DNA of 64,000 nt from positions 2,728,001 through 2,792,000 of the forward strand of contig NZ_CP016477.1 of NCBI RefSeq assembly GCF_001693275.1, read 5' to 3'. Of this stretch, positions 16,830-26,527 are shown one piece after another (position 1 is the first letter of the stretch; each line of letters opens with the position of its first letter). The DNA is from Picosynechococcus sp. PCC 7117. Lineage in GTDB: Bacteria > Cyanobacteriota > Cyanobacteriia > Cyanobacteriales > MRBY01. The notes under the pieces were generated by a model. It saw only the letters and a program-made list of their open reading frames with translations. It was not told where the DNA came from and did not search any database. The translations under genes were made by a program, and so were the position numbers.

Positions 16830-19682
16830 GTGGCGCACTCTAACCTGAAAAAGTCTCACATTTTTCCCCGTCGTTTAGAGTATTTACCCTTGACCTTTCG
16901 GCTACTACTATTCAGCTTTTTCATGCTTTTCCTATTGGGTGCTGAGGTTGTTGATGCCCAACAGGACAGCGAGCCTGCTGATAATGGTGCAACGGAAACC
17001 ACGTCGGAGACTTTCCCTGCATCCTTTGATTTGATTCCGGTGGGGATTAAGCTTGGCGATCGCACTGCCAATCCTGGCACCTTGGTTCGGGGTTCAGAAA
17101 ATGGCATTCAAGCTATTGATTTTTCCAACTGGGCGATCGCCTACAATGATGTCCTAAAAGCGCTCCAATTTACGGCAACCCCCCTTGCCGATGGCACCAT
17201 AGAATTGCGGTCTCCGGCAGCAGTCATCAGGCTCGATCCCAGCCTTCTCGATACAGATCCACAATTGGGCTTGGTATTCACCGTCACCCAGATCCGCGAT
17301 CTGCTACAAATTCCGGTGGAGTTTGATATTTCTGAATATGCTATTGTTCTGACCCCTGAGTGGCTGAGGGCATCAGGTTCTTTGGGATTAACTGGGCGAT
17401 ATTCCCTCCCGGAGCGGCCCATTGTGCTGGAGGGTCTACCCCGCATTGAAGCTCCGAATTTGTCTTTTAGTGCCATTGGTCAAGAAATTCGTGTGACAGG
17501 AGGAGGCGATCGCCCCACAGAATACGAAGGCGATCTGGTTGGCATCGGGACATTTTTTGGGGGAAGTTGGTACAGCAAGATTGATCAACGCGATTTAACC
17601 GATCCCCGCAGTTGGCAACTCGAAGAATTTCAATACCTACGCCAAACCCCTAGCACCGACTATGTCATCGGCGATCAGCGTACCTTTTGGCCAGAGGGCA
17701 GTGGTCGCTATACAGGTGTCAGTATCGTGCGCCGCTTTGGCTTTCAACCTCCCACCGAATTTACCAATGCCAGCGATGGCTTTAATCCCCAACAACGTCT
17801 CAATAGCGATCGCCTAGAGCGTGATATCCGAGGCCGCGCCGAACCAGGGACCCTCGTTCAACTGGTCAATAAAAATGGCAATTTAATTGTTGGGGAACAA
17901 CTCGTTGATCAGTCTGGCATCTATCGCTTTGAAAATATTCCCAGTGCTTCTACCAATAAAGGCAGAGGCGGCATAGCCGGTAATCGCTACGAACTTCGAC
18001 TTTATCCCAATGGTCAACTGAGCGCCTTCCCAGAAATTCGGGCCGCTGAATTTTCTTCTCTGCCTGGGCAGCTGAGTAAAGGCACCTCAGCCCTCCTTCT
18101 CTCTGCTGGCTTTGAACGGCTTCGACAAGCGGATACTTTTTTTGGCTCCCTCTCGGATGATCTCCAGGGAGGATTCGCCTACCGTTGGGGCGCCACGGAC
18201 AATCTCACCCTCGGTACGGGTCTTTTTTACGATGGTCAACTTAAAGGTCTAGGGGAATTTTTCTTTCAGCCCGGTCGATTGCCCCTGCGGATCACGGGAG
18301 CAGCAACCTTTAATAGCGACGAACAACGGGGAGAACAACAATCTGATCTCCGCTACGATCTCAATGTCCGCTTCAATCCAGGCCAGAGGTTTGATTTTGA
18401 GTTTGACAAAGATGAACTATCTGAGCGCATTCGCACCCGCTGGGATGTCAGTGACAATTTTCGTCTTGCCTTCAACAGTAACAGCAGCGATCAAATCGCC
18501 CAGGCCACTTGGCGGCTTTTTCCGGGTTTTAGTACGCGGGTTGGTTGGAGCTTTAACAATAAAGCCCTGGAAGGTGGATTCGACCTCAGTGGTGCCCTTG
18601 GGGATCTTTTAATTCGCAATAGCGTAACCTTTAGTGCCGACCAAAGCCCTGATTGGCGATTGTTTTCCCGCTATCAAAACCTCACCCTAGACCACCGGCT
18701 GCGTGACCGTCAGATTGCAACGGAAGTAGAGTATTTTTTCCGTAATCCTGAAGCCCTGGTGGATACGGGTCACTCGGTCTTTGTGCGCTACCAAAGTAGC
18801 CCCAACGAGGACAACGAGGCCCGGACGAACGAGCTGCTCGTGGCAGGGTGGCGCTATGAAATGAATTCGACGGTGGGCGATCGCCTTTCCGACTGGATCG
18901 TCGATCTTGGCTATGGCGTTGGCACCCAGGGAGCAGGATGGCAAATTGCTGTAACCACCAATCAGCTCTTGGGCCTGAATCTAACCGCGCGGTACCAAGA
19001 TATTTCTCTTACGGGTAATGAGTCAAGCTTCAGCCTCCTCATTGGTTCCGATGCAATCCTTTCACCTAATTTCAGCCTAAAACCCAGTCGCTTTGAACGT
19101 TTACGAACAGAGGGTGGCATTGTGGTGATCCCTTTTATCGATGCCAATCGAAATGGTGTCCAAGATGAAACAGAAACGGCCTATTTGCAAGGGATTGAGG
19201 CGGAAACCGCAGACTTTTTATTCTTGATTAACGAACAGCCCATTAACCGCTTTAGTGAATATGAGCCGGATTTGCGACGGAGAGGAATCTTTGTGCGACT
19301 GCCACCAGATACCTATCGCTTCGATGTAGATCCGGCGGGCTTGCCCCTGGGCTGGCAGACAACGCAGTCGGCCTTTGCAGTAGAAGTGAGTGCTGGTAGT
19401 TACACGCCTATTTATGTGCCCCTTACCCGTGCCTACATTGTCGCGGGCACGGTGGTCAATGCCCAAGGGAAACCACTGGGTGGGGTAAGGGTCGAAGCAG
19501 TCAACCAAAACAACCCCCAGGAGCGATCATTGTCGGTGACCAATGGCGCAGGTATCTACTATCTAGAATCTGTAGGAACTGGTGTCTATGACCTATTCAT
19601 CGATGGCAAACCCGCTAAACCGGGCCAGCTCCGCATTGAGATAGATGCTGAAGAATTTACAGAATTGGATTTGCGCCTGTAA
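16830..19682 (+). CDS. Divergent outer-membrane usher-like protein
   Basis: This 950-residue exported protein has a signal peptide (cleavage near VDA-Q) and an N-terminal domain of about 160 residues with a secretin/usher-like pattern. A long series of amphipathic strands then runs from about residue 190 to 760, typical of a beta-barrel. Around residue 335 a small domain (IRGRAEPGTLVQLVNKNG to IYRFENIP) looks like the usher plug inserted in the barrel. The C-terminus has a DANRNGVQDE-type segment and a final carboxypeptidase-regulatory-like domain (VVNAQGKPLGGVRVEAVN). It starts with GTG at 16830, 72 bases after the chaperone stop, and ends 13 bases from the convergent cheA-like gene. The usher role is inferred from context and layout; the sequence is far from FimD. 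Confidence 0.65.
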   Translation: MAHSNLKKSHIFPRRLEYLPLTFRLLLFSFFMLFLLGAEVVDAQQDSEPADNGATETTSETFPASFDLIPVGIKLGDRTANPGTLVRGSENGIQAIDFSNWAIAYNDVLKALQFTATPLADGTIELRSPAAVIRLDPSLLDTDPQLGLVFTVTQIRDLLQIPVEFDISEYAIVLTPEWLRASGSLGLTGRYSLPERPIVLEGLPRIEAPNLSFSAIGQEIRVTGGGDRPTEYEGDLVGIGTFFGGSWYSKIDQRDLTDPRSWQLEEFQYLRQTPSTDYVIGDQRTFWPEGSGRYTGVSIVRRFGFQPPTEFTNASDGFNPQQRLNSDRLERDIRGRAEPGTLVQLVNKNGNLIVGEQLVDQSGIYRFENIPSASTNKGRGGIAGNRYELRLYPNGQLSAFPEIRAAEFSSLPGQLSKGTSALLLSAGFERLRQADTFFGSLSDDLQGGFAYRWGATDNLTLGTGLFYDGQLKGLGEFFFQPGRLPLRITGAATFNSDEQRGEQQSDLRYDLNVRFNPGQRFDFEFDKDELSERIRTRWDVSDNFRLAFNSNSSDQIAQATWRLFPGFSTRVGWSFNNKALEGGFDLSGALGDLLIRNSVTFSADQSPDWRLFSRYQNLTLDHRLRDRQIATEVEYFFRNPEALVDTGHSVFVRYQSSPNEDNEARTNELLVAGWRYEMNSTVGDRLSDWIVDLGYGVGTQGAGWQIAVTTNQLLGLNLTARYQDISLTGNESSFSLLIGSDAILSPNFSLKPSRFERLRTEGGIVVIPFIDANRNGVQDETETAYLQGIEAETADFLFLINEQPINRFSEYEPDLRRRGIFVRLPPDTYRFDVDPAGLPLGWQTTQSAFAVEVSAGSYTPIYVPLTRAYIVAGTVVNAQGKPLGGVRVEAVNQNNPQERSLSVTNGAGIYYLESVGTGVYDLFIDGKPAKPGQLRIEIDAEEFTELDLRL

Positions 19683-19695
19683 TCTTGGTTTGCGG

Positions 19696-22449
19696 TTAAG
19701 CCTCGACATATTGGGCGATCGCCTTCAGGAAGCGCACCGGGTGAAACGGTTTTGTGAAGTAATCATTGGCACCGAGATCCTGGGCTTTCTGGCGGTGGAG
19801 ATCATTATCGCGGGAGGTGAGCATTACGAAGGGTAAGTGATCCCATTGGCTTTGGCCCCGCACCATTTGCAAGAGGGTAAAGCCATCATAACCAGGCATT
19901 TCCAGGTCACAAATTGCGAGATCAAAGGTTTGTTTTGAGCGGTTGAGGAGGTTCCAGGCCTCTTTGCCATCCCGGCACTGCTGCACCTGATAGCCGACTT
20001 GATTCAATAGTTTATTGAGGGTACGGCGGACAGCAACAGAGTCATCAATGACCAAAATCGTCGGTTGGCGCTTGGGTTGTTCAGGGGCGGGGCTAGAAGC
20101 TTGGGGTTGCTCTGGGCTGGTCAAGAGTTGCTCAAAGGCATCGGGTAAAAGCACCGGAATCACTTCCCCGGAACCCAACACGGTACACCCCGCAACGTAG
20201 GGAGGATAGGCCACGGTATTGTCTAGGGATTTCAGCACCAGTTCCCGCTCCCCAAGGATTTCGTCCACGGCGATCGCCAAAGATTTTTTCCCCTGGCGTA
20301 CGATCAGACCGATGGTGGGCGCTGGTCGCTGTTCCGGGGGCAAGAGGAGATTGCTTTGGGGATAGGGCAGCAGTTGATCGAGGGCATGGAGTTTGAGGGG
20401 GGTGCCCTGCCAATCGAGAAATTCTGGATACTCTAAATTGTCTTTGTTAACCAGCGAGAGCACAGCTTGGACAGTCACCGAAGGAAAGGCGATCGCCTGT
20501 TGCTGGCAGCGGCAGAGGAGTAACGGCAAAATATTAAAGCTCAGGGGAATGCGGATCGTAAATTTTGTCCCCTGGTGCCGCTCACTACTGGCGGTAATGG
20601 TGCCCTTGAGTTGGGCCAGTTCGAGGCGGACAATATCAAGACCTAGACCCCGACCGGAGAGATCGCTGACGGTGTCCCTCGTCGAAAAGCCTGGGGCAAA
20701 TAAATATTCAAGGATTTCGGCTTCGGTCGGTTGGTGATTGGGCGCACAAAGTCCCTTGGCGATCGCCTTTTGTTGCACCCGGTTTAGATCAATGCCCCGG
20801 CCATCATCCTGCACCAAAATTTCCACCATATTGCCCCGCAATTGCGCACTGAGGCGAATGGTTCCCGTCTCGGTTTTTTGGGCTTGGCGGCGTTCCTGGG
20901 GCGGTTCAATGCCATGGTCAAAGGCATTTCGGATTAAGTGGGTCAGGGGCGTGCGCAATTGTTCCAAAATTGCTTGGTCTACCAAAACCTGTTCCCCCTC
21001 AATGGCTAGCTGTGCCATCTGGGGATAGCGTTTGCTTAAGGTCTCCAAGGACTGACGGAAACGGCGTGCTAAGTTGCCAAAGGGCATCAGGCGTGATTGA
21101 GTCAGATCCTGGTTGAGATACTCTAACTGTTGCCGCACCCCTTCTAAAGATTCTTGGAACTCCCACCGCATTAGTTCCAAATCTTCCTGGATCTCCTGCA
21201 CCTGAACCATTAGTTCCTGGAACTGCTGGAGTTGGGAATGGGCCTGGGTGTATTGGTCAAAGTGGAGGGTATCAAATTCTGTATGGGTCGTAGTGGCCAA
21301 TTCTAAGGACGGTTTCTGGCTGCCACCATTTTGGCCTGAACCAGCGGTAGCCACAGCCAATTTATCGTAGAGGGCTGTCACTTCATCGCGGATCGGGTTG
21401 AGTTGCTGGGTTCTTTTTTTAAGATTGCGGCTAGCCCGGAGGAGTTGATCTTGGTGCCGGGTGAGTTTTTCATAGCCAATAAACAGTTCCCCAACGGCAT
21501 TCCCCATGCGGTTGAGTTGCTGGATCGGCATCCGAATTTGCAGGCTAGAGGTTTGTTTGGGAGCAGGTTTTGGCGTGGCAGGAACTGGATCGGGACTGGG
21601 GTCAGCCTCGGCTGGGATCTCAAGTTTTGGTGGTTCTGGAACGCTTAGGAGAGCTTGGAATGATTCGCTAATCTTGGCCTCATCAGGGTTGGTTAGGTAT
21701 GCCTGGGTCAGACGACGGATTTCGGCGATCGCCCCTTGGCTGAGGGTAACAGAATCAATGGCCGCACTATCTAGGGCCGTTTGGATCAGGGTGGCAATGG
21801 CCTTCAGCCAGGGAACCCCAAGGGCATCCCCTAGGAGGCGGCATTCTTCTTCGAGGGTTTTGAGTTGGCGGGCGGCACTGCGGGGGGTGGGATCGTGGGT
21901 GAGGAGTTTTTCGAGGCGCTGCACACAGGCTTCGAGGTCCACCTTAAGGGCGGTGGCGACAAATTTACTGGGGGCATTACCAGCAGGAGCAATGGCTTCG
22001 GGTGCAGGGGTCTGGGCCTGACCGAGAAATTCTTGGAGGGCGATCGCCATTTGTGCGGCCCCCGGACTGTCCCCTGGGTGGTCGTCGTCCCGGGCTGCCA
22101 AGTCGAGGCAATGTTGCACCTCCTCCATGGCGAGGCTGATCAAATCGAGTGCAGTCTGTTCTGCTTTAATCCGGCCGGCGGCGATCGCCTCTAAGAGATC
22201 CTCCATCTGGTGGGCTAGGTTGTGCAGGGTCGATAATTCTGCGATGCCAGCGCCCCCTTTGATGGAATGGGCAGCGCGCACCAGATCTTGGTATAGCTTT
22301 GCCTGATCGTGGCCTGCGGGTTGTTGGAGTTCTGCTTGCAACAGCCCCATACTTTGGTGGAACAACTCAACAAAATCCGGGGCATCTTCCAGCAAAAAGC
22401 AGTGGCGGGCTTCGAGGGCGATCGCCTTTAAACTAGCAGCATCCAACAT
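19696..22449 (-). CDS. pilL: CheA-type hybrid histidine kinase of a Pil/Pix chemosensory system
   Basis: The 917-residue kinase has, in order, an N-terminal Hpt domain with phospho-accepting His61 (AAHSIKGGAG), a linker, a CheA dimerisation helix pair, an HATPase domain (N-box LIRNAFDHGIE, DDGRGID, and GRGLGLDIVR), a CheW-like domain and a C-terminal receiver (VIDDSVAVR, AICDLEMPG with the target Asp, and TKPF). This CheA-plus-CheY layout is the cyanobacterial PixL/PilL/TaxAY form. It closes the operon that begins with the PatA-like gene at 27652. I assign the pil (Tax3) rather than the pix branch because the partner MCP has no photoreceptor GAF domains; that choice is inference. Confidence 0.85.
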   Translation of the reverse strand: MLDAASLKAIALEARHCFLLEDAPDFVELFHQSMGLLQAELQQPAGHDQAKLYQDLVRAAHSIKGGAGIAELSTLHNLAHQMEDLLEAIAAGRIKAEQTALDLISLAMEEVQHCLDLAARDDDHPGDSPGAAQMAIALQEFLGQAQTPAPEAIAPAGNAPSKFVATALKVDLEACVQRLEKLLTHDPTPRSAARQLKTLEEECRLLGDALGVPWLKAIATLIQTALDSAAIDSVTLSQGAIAEIRRLTQAYLTNPDEAKISESFQALLSVPEPPKLEIPAEADPSPDPVPATPKPAPKQTSSLQIRMPIQQLNRMGNAVGELFIGYEKLTRHQDQLLRASRNLKKRTQQLNPIRDEVTALYDKLAVATAGSGQNGGSQKPSLELATTTHTEFDTLHFDQYTQAHSQLQQFQELMVQVQEIQEDLELMRWEFQESLEGVRQQLEYLNQDLTQSRLMPFGNLARRFRQSLETLSKRYPQMAQLAIEGEQVLVDQAILEQLRTPLTHLIRNAFDHGIEPPQERRQAQKTETGTIRLSAQLRGNMVEILVQDDGRGIDLNRVQQKAIAKGLCAPNHQPTEAEILEYLFAPGFSTRDTVSDLSGRGLGLDIVRLELAQLKGTITASSERHQGTKFTIRIPLSFNILPLLLCRCQQQAIAFPSVTVQAVLSLVNKDNLEYPEFLDWQGTPLKLHALDQLLPYPQSNLLLPPEQRPAPTIGLIVRQGKKSLAIAVDEILGERELVLKSLDNTVAYPPYVAGCTVLGSGEVIPVLLPDAFEQLLTSPEQPQASSPAPEQPKRQPTILVIDDSVAVRRTLNKLLNQVGYQVQQCRDGKEAWNLLNRSKQTFDLAICDLEMPGYDGFTLLQMVRGQSQWDHLPFVMLTSRDNDLHRQKAQDLGANDYFTKPFHPVRFLKAIAQYVEA

Positions 22450-22495
22450 GGCAAAGATAGTAAAAGAACATTAAAACAGCCGAAAAATACAAACG

Positions 22496-25400
22496 TTACT
22501 CAATCTCAAAGCGGGACGAAGAATCCTTCAGGGCGATCGCCACCTGGGTTAGCGCATCCAACTGACCAGACATCGTTTGGGATTCTGCCGCCGTCTTTTG
22601 GGCCACCTCCGCCGCCGATTGCATAATTTTCGTGACCTTCCCAGACACATCCCGCTGGGAGACCATTGCCTTCGAGATCCGCGCCAGCACTTTGTCAATT
22701 TCCTCACTAATGCGGGACACACTCTGGAGCGTCGTTTTTGTCTTTTTCACCAATTCTGTTCCCGTGACTACTTGGGAAGTACTTTCCTCCATCATCTGCA
22801 TCATCTGAGCCGTTTCTTCTTGAATCCCGCCGATCAACTGCTCCACTTCCTGGGCTGCTGTGGTGACCTGTTCTGCCAAGCGACGTACTTCATCAGCGAC
22901 CACCCGGAAACCCTGGCCATTTTCCCCGGCTCGCGTTGCCTCAATGGAAGCATTAAAGGCCAGGAGGTTCGTCTTTTCGGAAATGTCAGAAATGATGTTA
23001 ACGATCTTCGAAATTTCCTGGGAAGATTCTGCTAGACGTTTCGCTTTCTTCGAGGTATCTGCCACTGAACCCCGAATTAGATCAATACTTGTCACCGTTT
23101 CGTCCATGGTTGCCTGGCCTTCCTGGGCCGCCAAACGGGATTTTCGGGCAATTTGGGCTGCCCCCTGGGCCGATTTCGCTACCGCTTGAATGGATTGGGC
23201 AATGCCTTGTACCGAACGTTCCGCCGATTGGATCGCCTGTTCCTGGACTGTGGCTTCCGTGGAGAGGCGCGTGATCAAGTCATTGTTGACGATCGCCAAA
23301 TCATATACCTCGTCTGCCGAAGATTTCACCTGGGAAACCAAGGCCCGCAGACTCCGGAGGGTGGCATTGAAGGCATCGGCAATGGAACCCACTTCCCCTT
23401 CGTCTACCATCGCCTGTACCGTGAGGTTCCCCTGGCGCACCTCTTCAATTTGGAGCAGCAACCGAATCACCCCTTCCTGGAGACGTTCCCGCTCCTGGCG
23501 TTGGAAGGCCGCCTCTTGATCTTTAGCTTGAGCTTGGGCTTCGACGGCATCGGTAATGGAGCGAATTTGCGCTGCCATATTATTAAACGTGGTGGCTAAC
23601 TGCCCTACTTCATCCTTGGCAAAAACCTCGGCCCTCGCATCAAGGTTCCCGGCCCCAAACTCAGTGGTTACCTTTTGGAGGCGCTTGATCGGTCTTGTGA
23701 TCGTGCGTCCCAGGAGCCACGCTAGACCAGCCGCCACAAAGACCCCAATTAAACCCACCGTTGTCTGAAGCAGTAAGCTGTCCTGGATCAGGGCATTGAG
23801 GGTATTTTCATCGGTGCCCCGGACAATGATCGCCACGGGTTCCCCGGCGCTATTGAGAATGGATTCCGCCGCGAGGGTATAGGAGATGCCATCGATCACC
23901 TGGGTATCGACCACGGTTTCCCCCCTAGCGTTAACGGCGGCCGTCAGGAAAGAGAAATCCGGTAGCGTGAGCAGATCAGGGGCATTAAGGGAGGTCTGGA
24001 TCACCTTACGGGTACTGTCTTCCCCTTCTTCCTGGGCATCCTGTTGGTAGAGGGCACTGGCGAGCTGGAAACCACCATCGGGATTGACTTGGTAAATCGC
24101 ACTGTAACCGCCATTGAACGCGCTGACAGTATTCGCGGCAATATCCAATTTGGCATTGAAAATCACATCGCCGGAAACCAAGGCCCCAAGAAGATTATCG
24201 TTACTGCCGATCACGGGGGTAACGGTGTAGCGGACGAGGGCAAATTCGCCTTTTTTGGTGCCAATGGGGAATCTGGTTACTTCTCGATTCAGGTCATCCC
24301 AAGAGAGCAGTTCGCTGGTTTTGAGTTGCTGTCTCGTTTGGAGGGCTTGGGTGACGAGGCCATTGGGGTCAAACACTTCCCCTTGGCGATCGCCGTTGCC
24401 GTTGGTGATAATCCGGAGATTCGTACTGACCAGGGTGGCATATTCGATATTACGGGCTTGGATTTCGTTTTGGAGAATGGCCTGCACCTGGGCGAGCTGT
24501 TCAGGGGGAACGGTACCTGTACTTTGGTAGGCCGCTGCGGCGGCGATGATTGCAGCGTTATCCGATTGGCCCCGGAACCCAAAACCCATCTGGTCAATTT
24601 TGACGTTGTAGTTAATGTCGTTGACCGCGAGCTCTGAGGTGGCCTGTTCCCGCAGCTGCGATCGCCCAGAAGTAACAATAATCACCGCCCCTGCTGCCAC
24701 CACTCCGGTGATCGCAATGGCACTGGAAACAAAAATACCGATGAATTGTTTCTGGGCAATGGAAAGGTTTTGTAATCGCTTCAGGGGAGGGGAGGTGACA
24801 TCGACATCGGTATAGTCAACATCGTCGTAAACCAGGGCAACGGGTTTGGGGGCTTGGTCTGGGAGGGCGATCGCCGAGGGGTCATCGGTCTCTGGATCGG
24901 ACTGGGGCAACTGTGCCTGGAGATCCGCAAGGGCTTTGGCGGCACTGGCGGCAAAAATGCCTTCGGGATCTTGGTCAATGATTTGCTGATAGCTGGCGAT
25001 CGCCTCTGGAAAAAAGCCTTCGCTTTCGAGGGCACTGGCGAGGCTAATTTGGGCGACCATGTCCGTGGGATCAGCGGCGATCGCTGCTTGCAATGCCACA
25101 ATCTCTGGGCTGTATTCTTTCGTTTCTGAGACTTCTAGGACAATGGGAGATTCTGGCGGGTGGGCCGTAGCCGTTGTTCCGTTCCCGTTGGTTGATGCCG
25201 CTGGGCGATCGCCATTGTTACCATTGCCATTCTTTACCTCTGGGAAATCCATCGCTTCCCCTAGGGCAAGGAGCGCCTGTTGGGCACTGGCGGCAAAAAC
25301 GCCGTCTTGATCCGAAGCCACAATGTCGCGGTAAACTTCCGCCGCCTCCGGCAAAAAGCCTTCGGTTTCCAGTTGACTCGCCAGACTGATTTTCATCACG

Positions 25401-25501
25401 ATATCTGTCGGATCAAGGGCGATCGCCGCCTGGAGTTCTTTGATTTCCTCAGAAAAAGCCGGAGAAGTTGCCGTGTTCATGGTCTGTTCTGTTGTGCCCA
25501 T
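22496..25501 (-). CDS. pilJ: Methyl-accepting chemotaxis protein with N-terminal TPR-like repeats
   Basis: This protein of about 1000 residues starts in the cytoplasm with two near-identical TPR-like units (each LQAAIA-DPTD-ISLAS-LE-EGFFPEA, about 120 residues apart). They precede a membrane helix (about residues 265-290), a periplasmic sensor region of some 280 residues, a second helix, HAMP domains and the methyl-accepting signalling tip ([20 protein letters not shown]). There are no GAF/bilin domains, unlike PixJ. It should pass signals to the CheW and CheA encoded beside it and control type IV pilus motility or transcription. The frame opens with TTG at 25540. ATG 25501 gives a clean start 42 bases after the CheW stop. 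Confidence 0.85.
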   Translation of the reverse strand: MGTTEQTMNTATSPAFSEEIKELQAAIALDPTDIVMKISLASQLETEGFLPEAAEVYRDIVASDQDGVFAASAQQALLALGEAMDFPEVKNGNGNNGDRPAASTNGNGTTATAHPPESPIVLEVSETKEYSPEIVALQAAIAADPTDMVAQISLASALESEGFFPEAIASYQQIIDQDPEGIFAASAAKALADLQAQLPQSDPETDDPSAIALPDQAPKPVALVYDDVDYTDVDVTSPPLKRLQNLSIAQKQFIGIFVSSAIAITGVVAAGAVIIVTSGRSQLREQATSELAVNDINYNVKIDQMGFGFRGQSDNAAIIAAAAAYQSTGTVPPEQLAQVQAILQNEIQARNIEYATLVSTNLRIITNGNGDRQGEVFDPNGLVTQALQTRQQLKTSELLSWDDLNREVTRFPIGTKKGEFALVRYTVTPVIGSNDNLLGALVSGDVIFNAKLDIAANTVSAFNGGYSAIYQVNPDGGFQLASALYQQDAQEEGEDSTRKVIQTSLNAPDLLTLPDFSFLTAAVNARGETVVDTQVIDGISYTLAAESILNSAGEPVAIIVRGTDENTLNALIQDSLLLQTTVGLIGVFVAAGLAWLLGRTITRPIKRLQKVTTEFGAGNLDARAEVFAKDEVGQLATTFNNMAAQIRSITDAVEAQAQAKDQEAAFQRQERERLQEGVIRLLLQIEEVRQGNLTVQAMVDEGEVGSIADAFNATLRSLRALVSQVKSSADEVYDLAIVNNDLITRLSTEATVQEQAIQSAERSVQGIAQSIQAVAKSAQGAAQIARKSRLAAQEGQATMDETVTSIDLIRGSVADTSKKAKRLAESSQEISKIVNIISDISEKTNLLAFNASIEATRAGENGQGFRVVADEVRRLAEQVTTAAQEVEQLIGGIQEETAQMMQMMEESTSQVVTGTELVKKTKTTLQSVSRISEEIDKVLARISKAMVSQRDVSGKVTKIMQSAAEVAQKTAAESQTMSGQLDALTQVAIALKDSSSRFEIE

Positions 25502-25543
25502 AGGTAGTGATTCTGTGAAATTGACGTTGAAAAAACTCAAAAT

Positions 25544-26044
25544 TTACTGATTGACCGGGACGCCCTGTAGGTGGCGGGATAAATGGGCCATGGCCAACGT
25601 AAATCCCGTCTCTGGCCCCTTGACCAGTTGGCGATCGCAATGGGGATAAAATCTCTGCCAAGCCGTCGCCACCGGAGCCGCCTCCCCCAAGTCAAACGGC
25701 GCAATGCCCTCAAGCTGGGTTACCACAAAGCCCACTTGCCCTGCATCCCCCTGGCCAAGAAGCACCACCGTTAGCTTTTCCTGGGGATTGGGCCGCGCTG
25801 CAGATGTTCCTAATCCCGAAGGCGATCGCCGATCCACCACCCAAATCAACTGCCCCCGTTGGTTCGTCACCCCCAACACCCCTGGAGCGACCCCTGGTAC
25901 CGGGCAAATGTCTTGGCGGGGCAGGGTCATCACTTCCAACATATTTTCTAGGGGAATCAACAAGCGCGTTTGGGCAAGGGGATCAGCCCCAGCAGGATAC
26001 AGTTGAACCCGGAAGAAATCGGTTTGGGTAGGGGGAGCGACCAT
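25544..26044 (-). CDS. pilI: CheW-like coupling protein
   Basis: The 166-residue protein is a single CheW domain. The typical signature reads PRQDICPVPGVAPGVLGVTNQRGQLIWVVD, shown here only by its ends as motif positions about 40-70. It couples the MCP to the CheA kinase. It sits third in the operon, 39 bases after the CheY-like gene and just upstream of the MCP gene. Confidence 0.88.
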   Translation of the reverse strand: MVAPPTQTDFFRVQLYPAGADPLAQTRLLIPLENMLEVMTLPRQDICPVPGVAPGVLGVTNQRGQLIWVVDRRSPSGLGTSAARPNPQEKLTVVLLGQGDAGQVGFVVTQLEGIAPFDLGEAAPVATAWQRFYPHCDRQLVKGPETGFTLAMAHLSRHLQGVPVNQ

Positions 26045-26083
26045 GGCAAAATCAGACCTTTATCGAAGAAAAAACAGCACTAT

Positions 26084-26449
26084 CTAAGCCAAATACTCTT
26101 TGACTGTTTTCATGAATTCCATCGGACTGTAGGGTTTTGTTAAATAAGCATTGCCCCCTTGACGTAACGCCCAAAAACGGTCGAAGTCCTGGCTTTTGTT
26201 AGAGCAAAAAATAATTGGCACCTCCTCGTAACCCAGACTTTCGCGAATTTCTCGGCATAAATCGAGGCCATTGAGCCCAGGCATCACAATATCGAGGAAA
26301 ATTAGATCCGGTTGGTCATGGTTGCGCAGCCAAGTTAAGGCTTCATCGCCATTGTCCGCCAGGCTGACCTCTAGGCTCATTTTTTCCAGGAGTGCCCGGA
26401 CAAGGGTTTGTTCCGATTTAGAATCATCAACAACTAAAACTTTTTTCAT
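26084..26449 (-). CDS. pilH: CheY-like single-domain response regulator
   Basis: The protein is 121 residues when started at ATG 26449; the frame is open further upstream, but those codons are AT-rich and unlike coding sequence. It is a lone receiver with acidic Asp8-Asp9, phosphorylation site Asp53 (IFLDIVMPG), the conserved Thr/Ser position (IIFCSNKS) and LTKPY lysine. It is the probable phospho-target or phosphate sink of the CheA encoded downstream. It lies between the PatA-like and CheW genes. Confidence 0.88.
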   Translation of the reverse strand: MKKVLVVDDSKSEQTLVRALLEKMSLEVSLADNGDEALTWLRNHDQPDLIFLDIVMPGLNGLDLCREIRESLGYEEVPIIFCSNKSQDFDRFWALRQGGNAYLTKPYSPMEFMKTVKEYLA

Positions 26450-26527
26450 CTTATTTTTCTTGATCAGTGTTAGAACTTGGCGCAATTTATTCTGAAAATT
26501 GAGTTTAGAGATTATGAAATACAACCT

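Noticed and set aside
24044-24637. 197-codon plus-strand frame inside the MCP gene
   Set aside because: Antisense shadow of a well supported gene.
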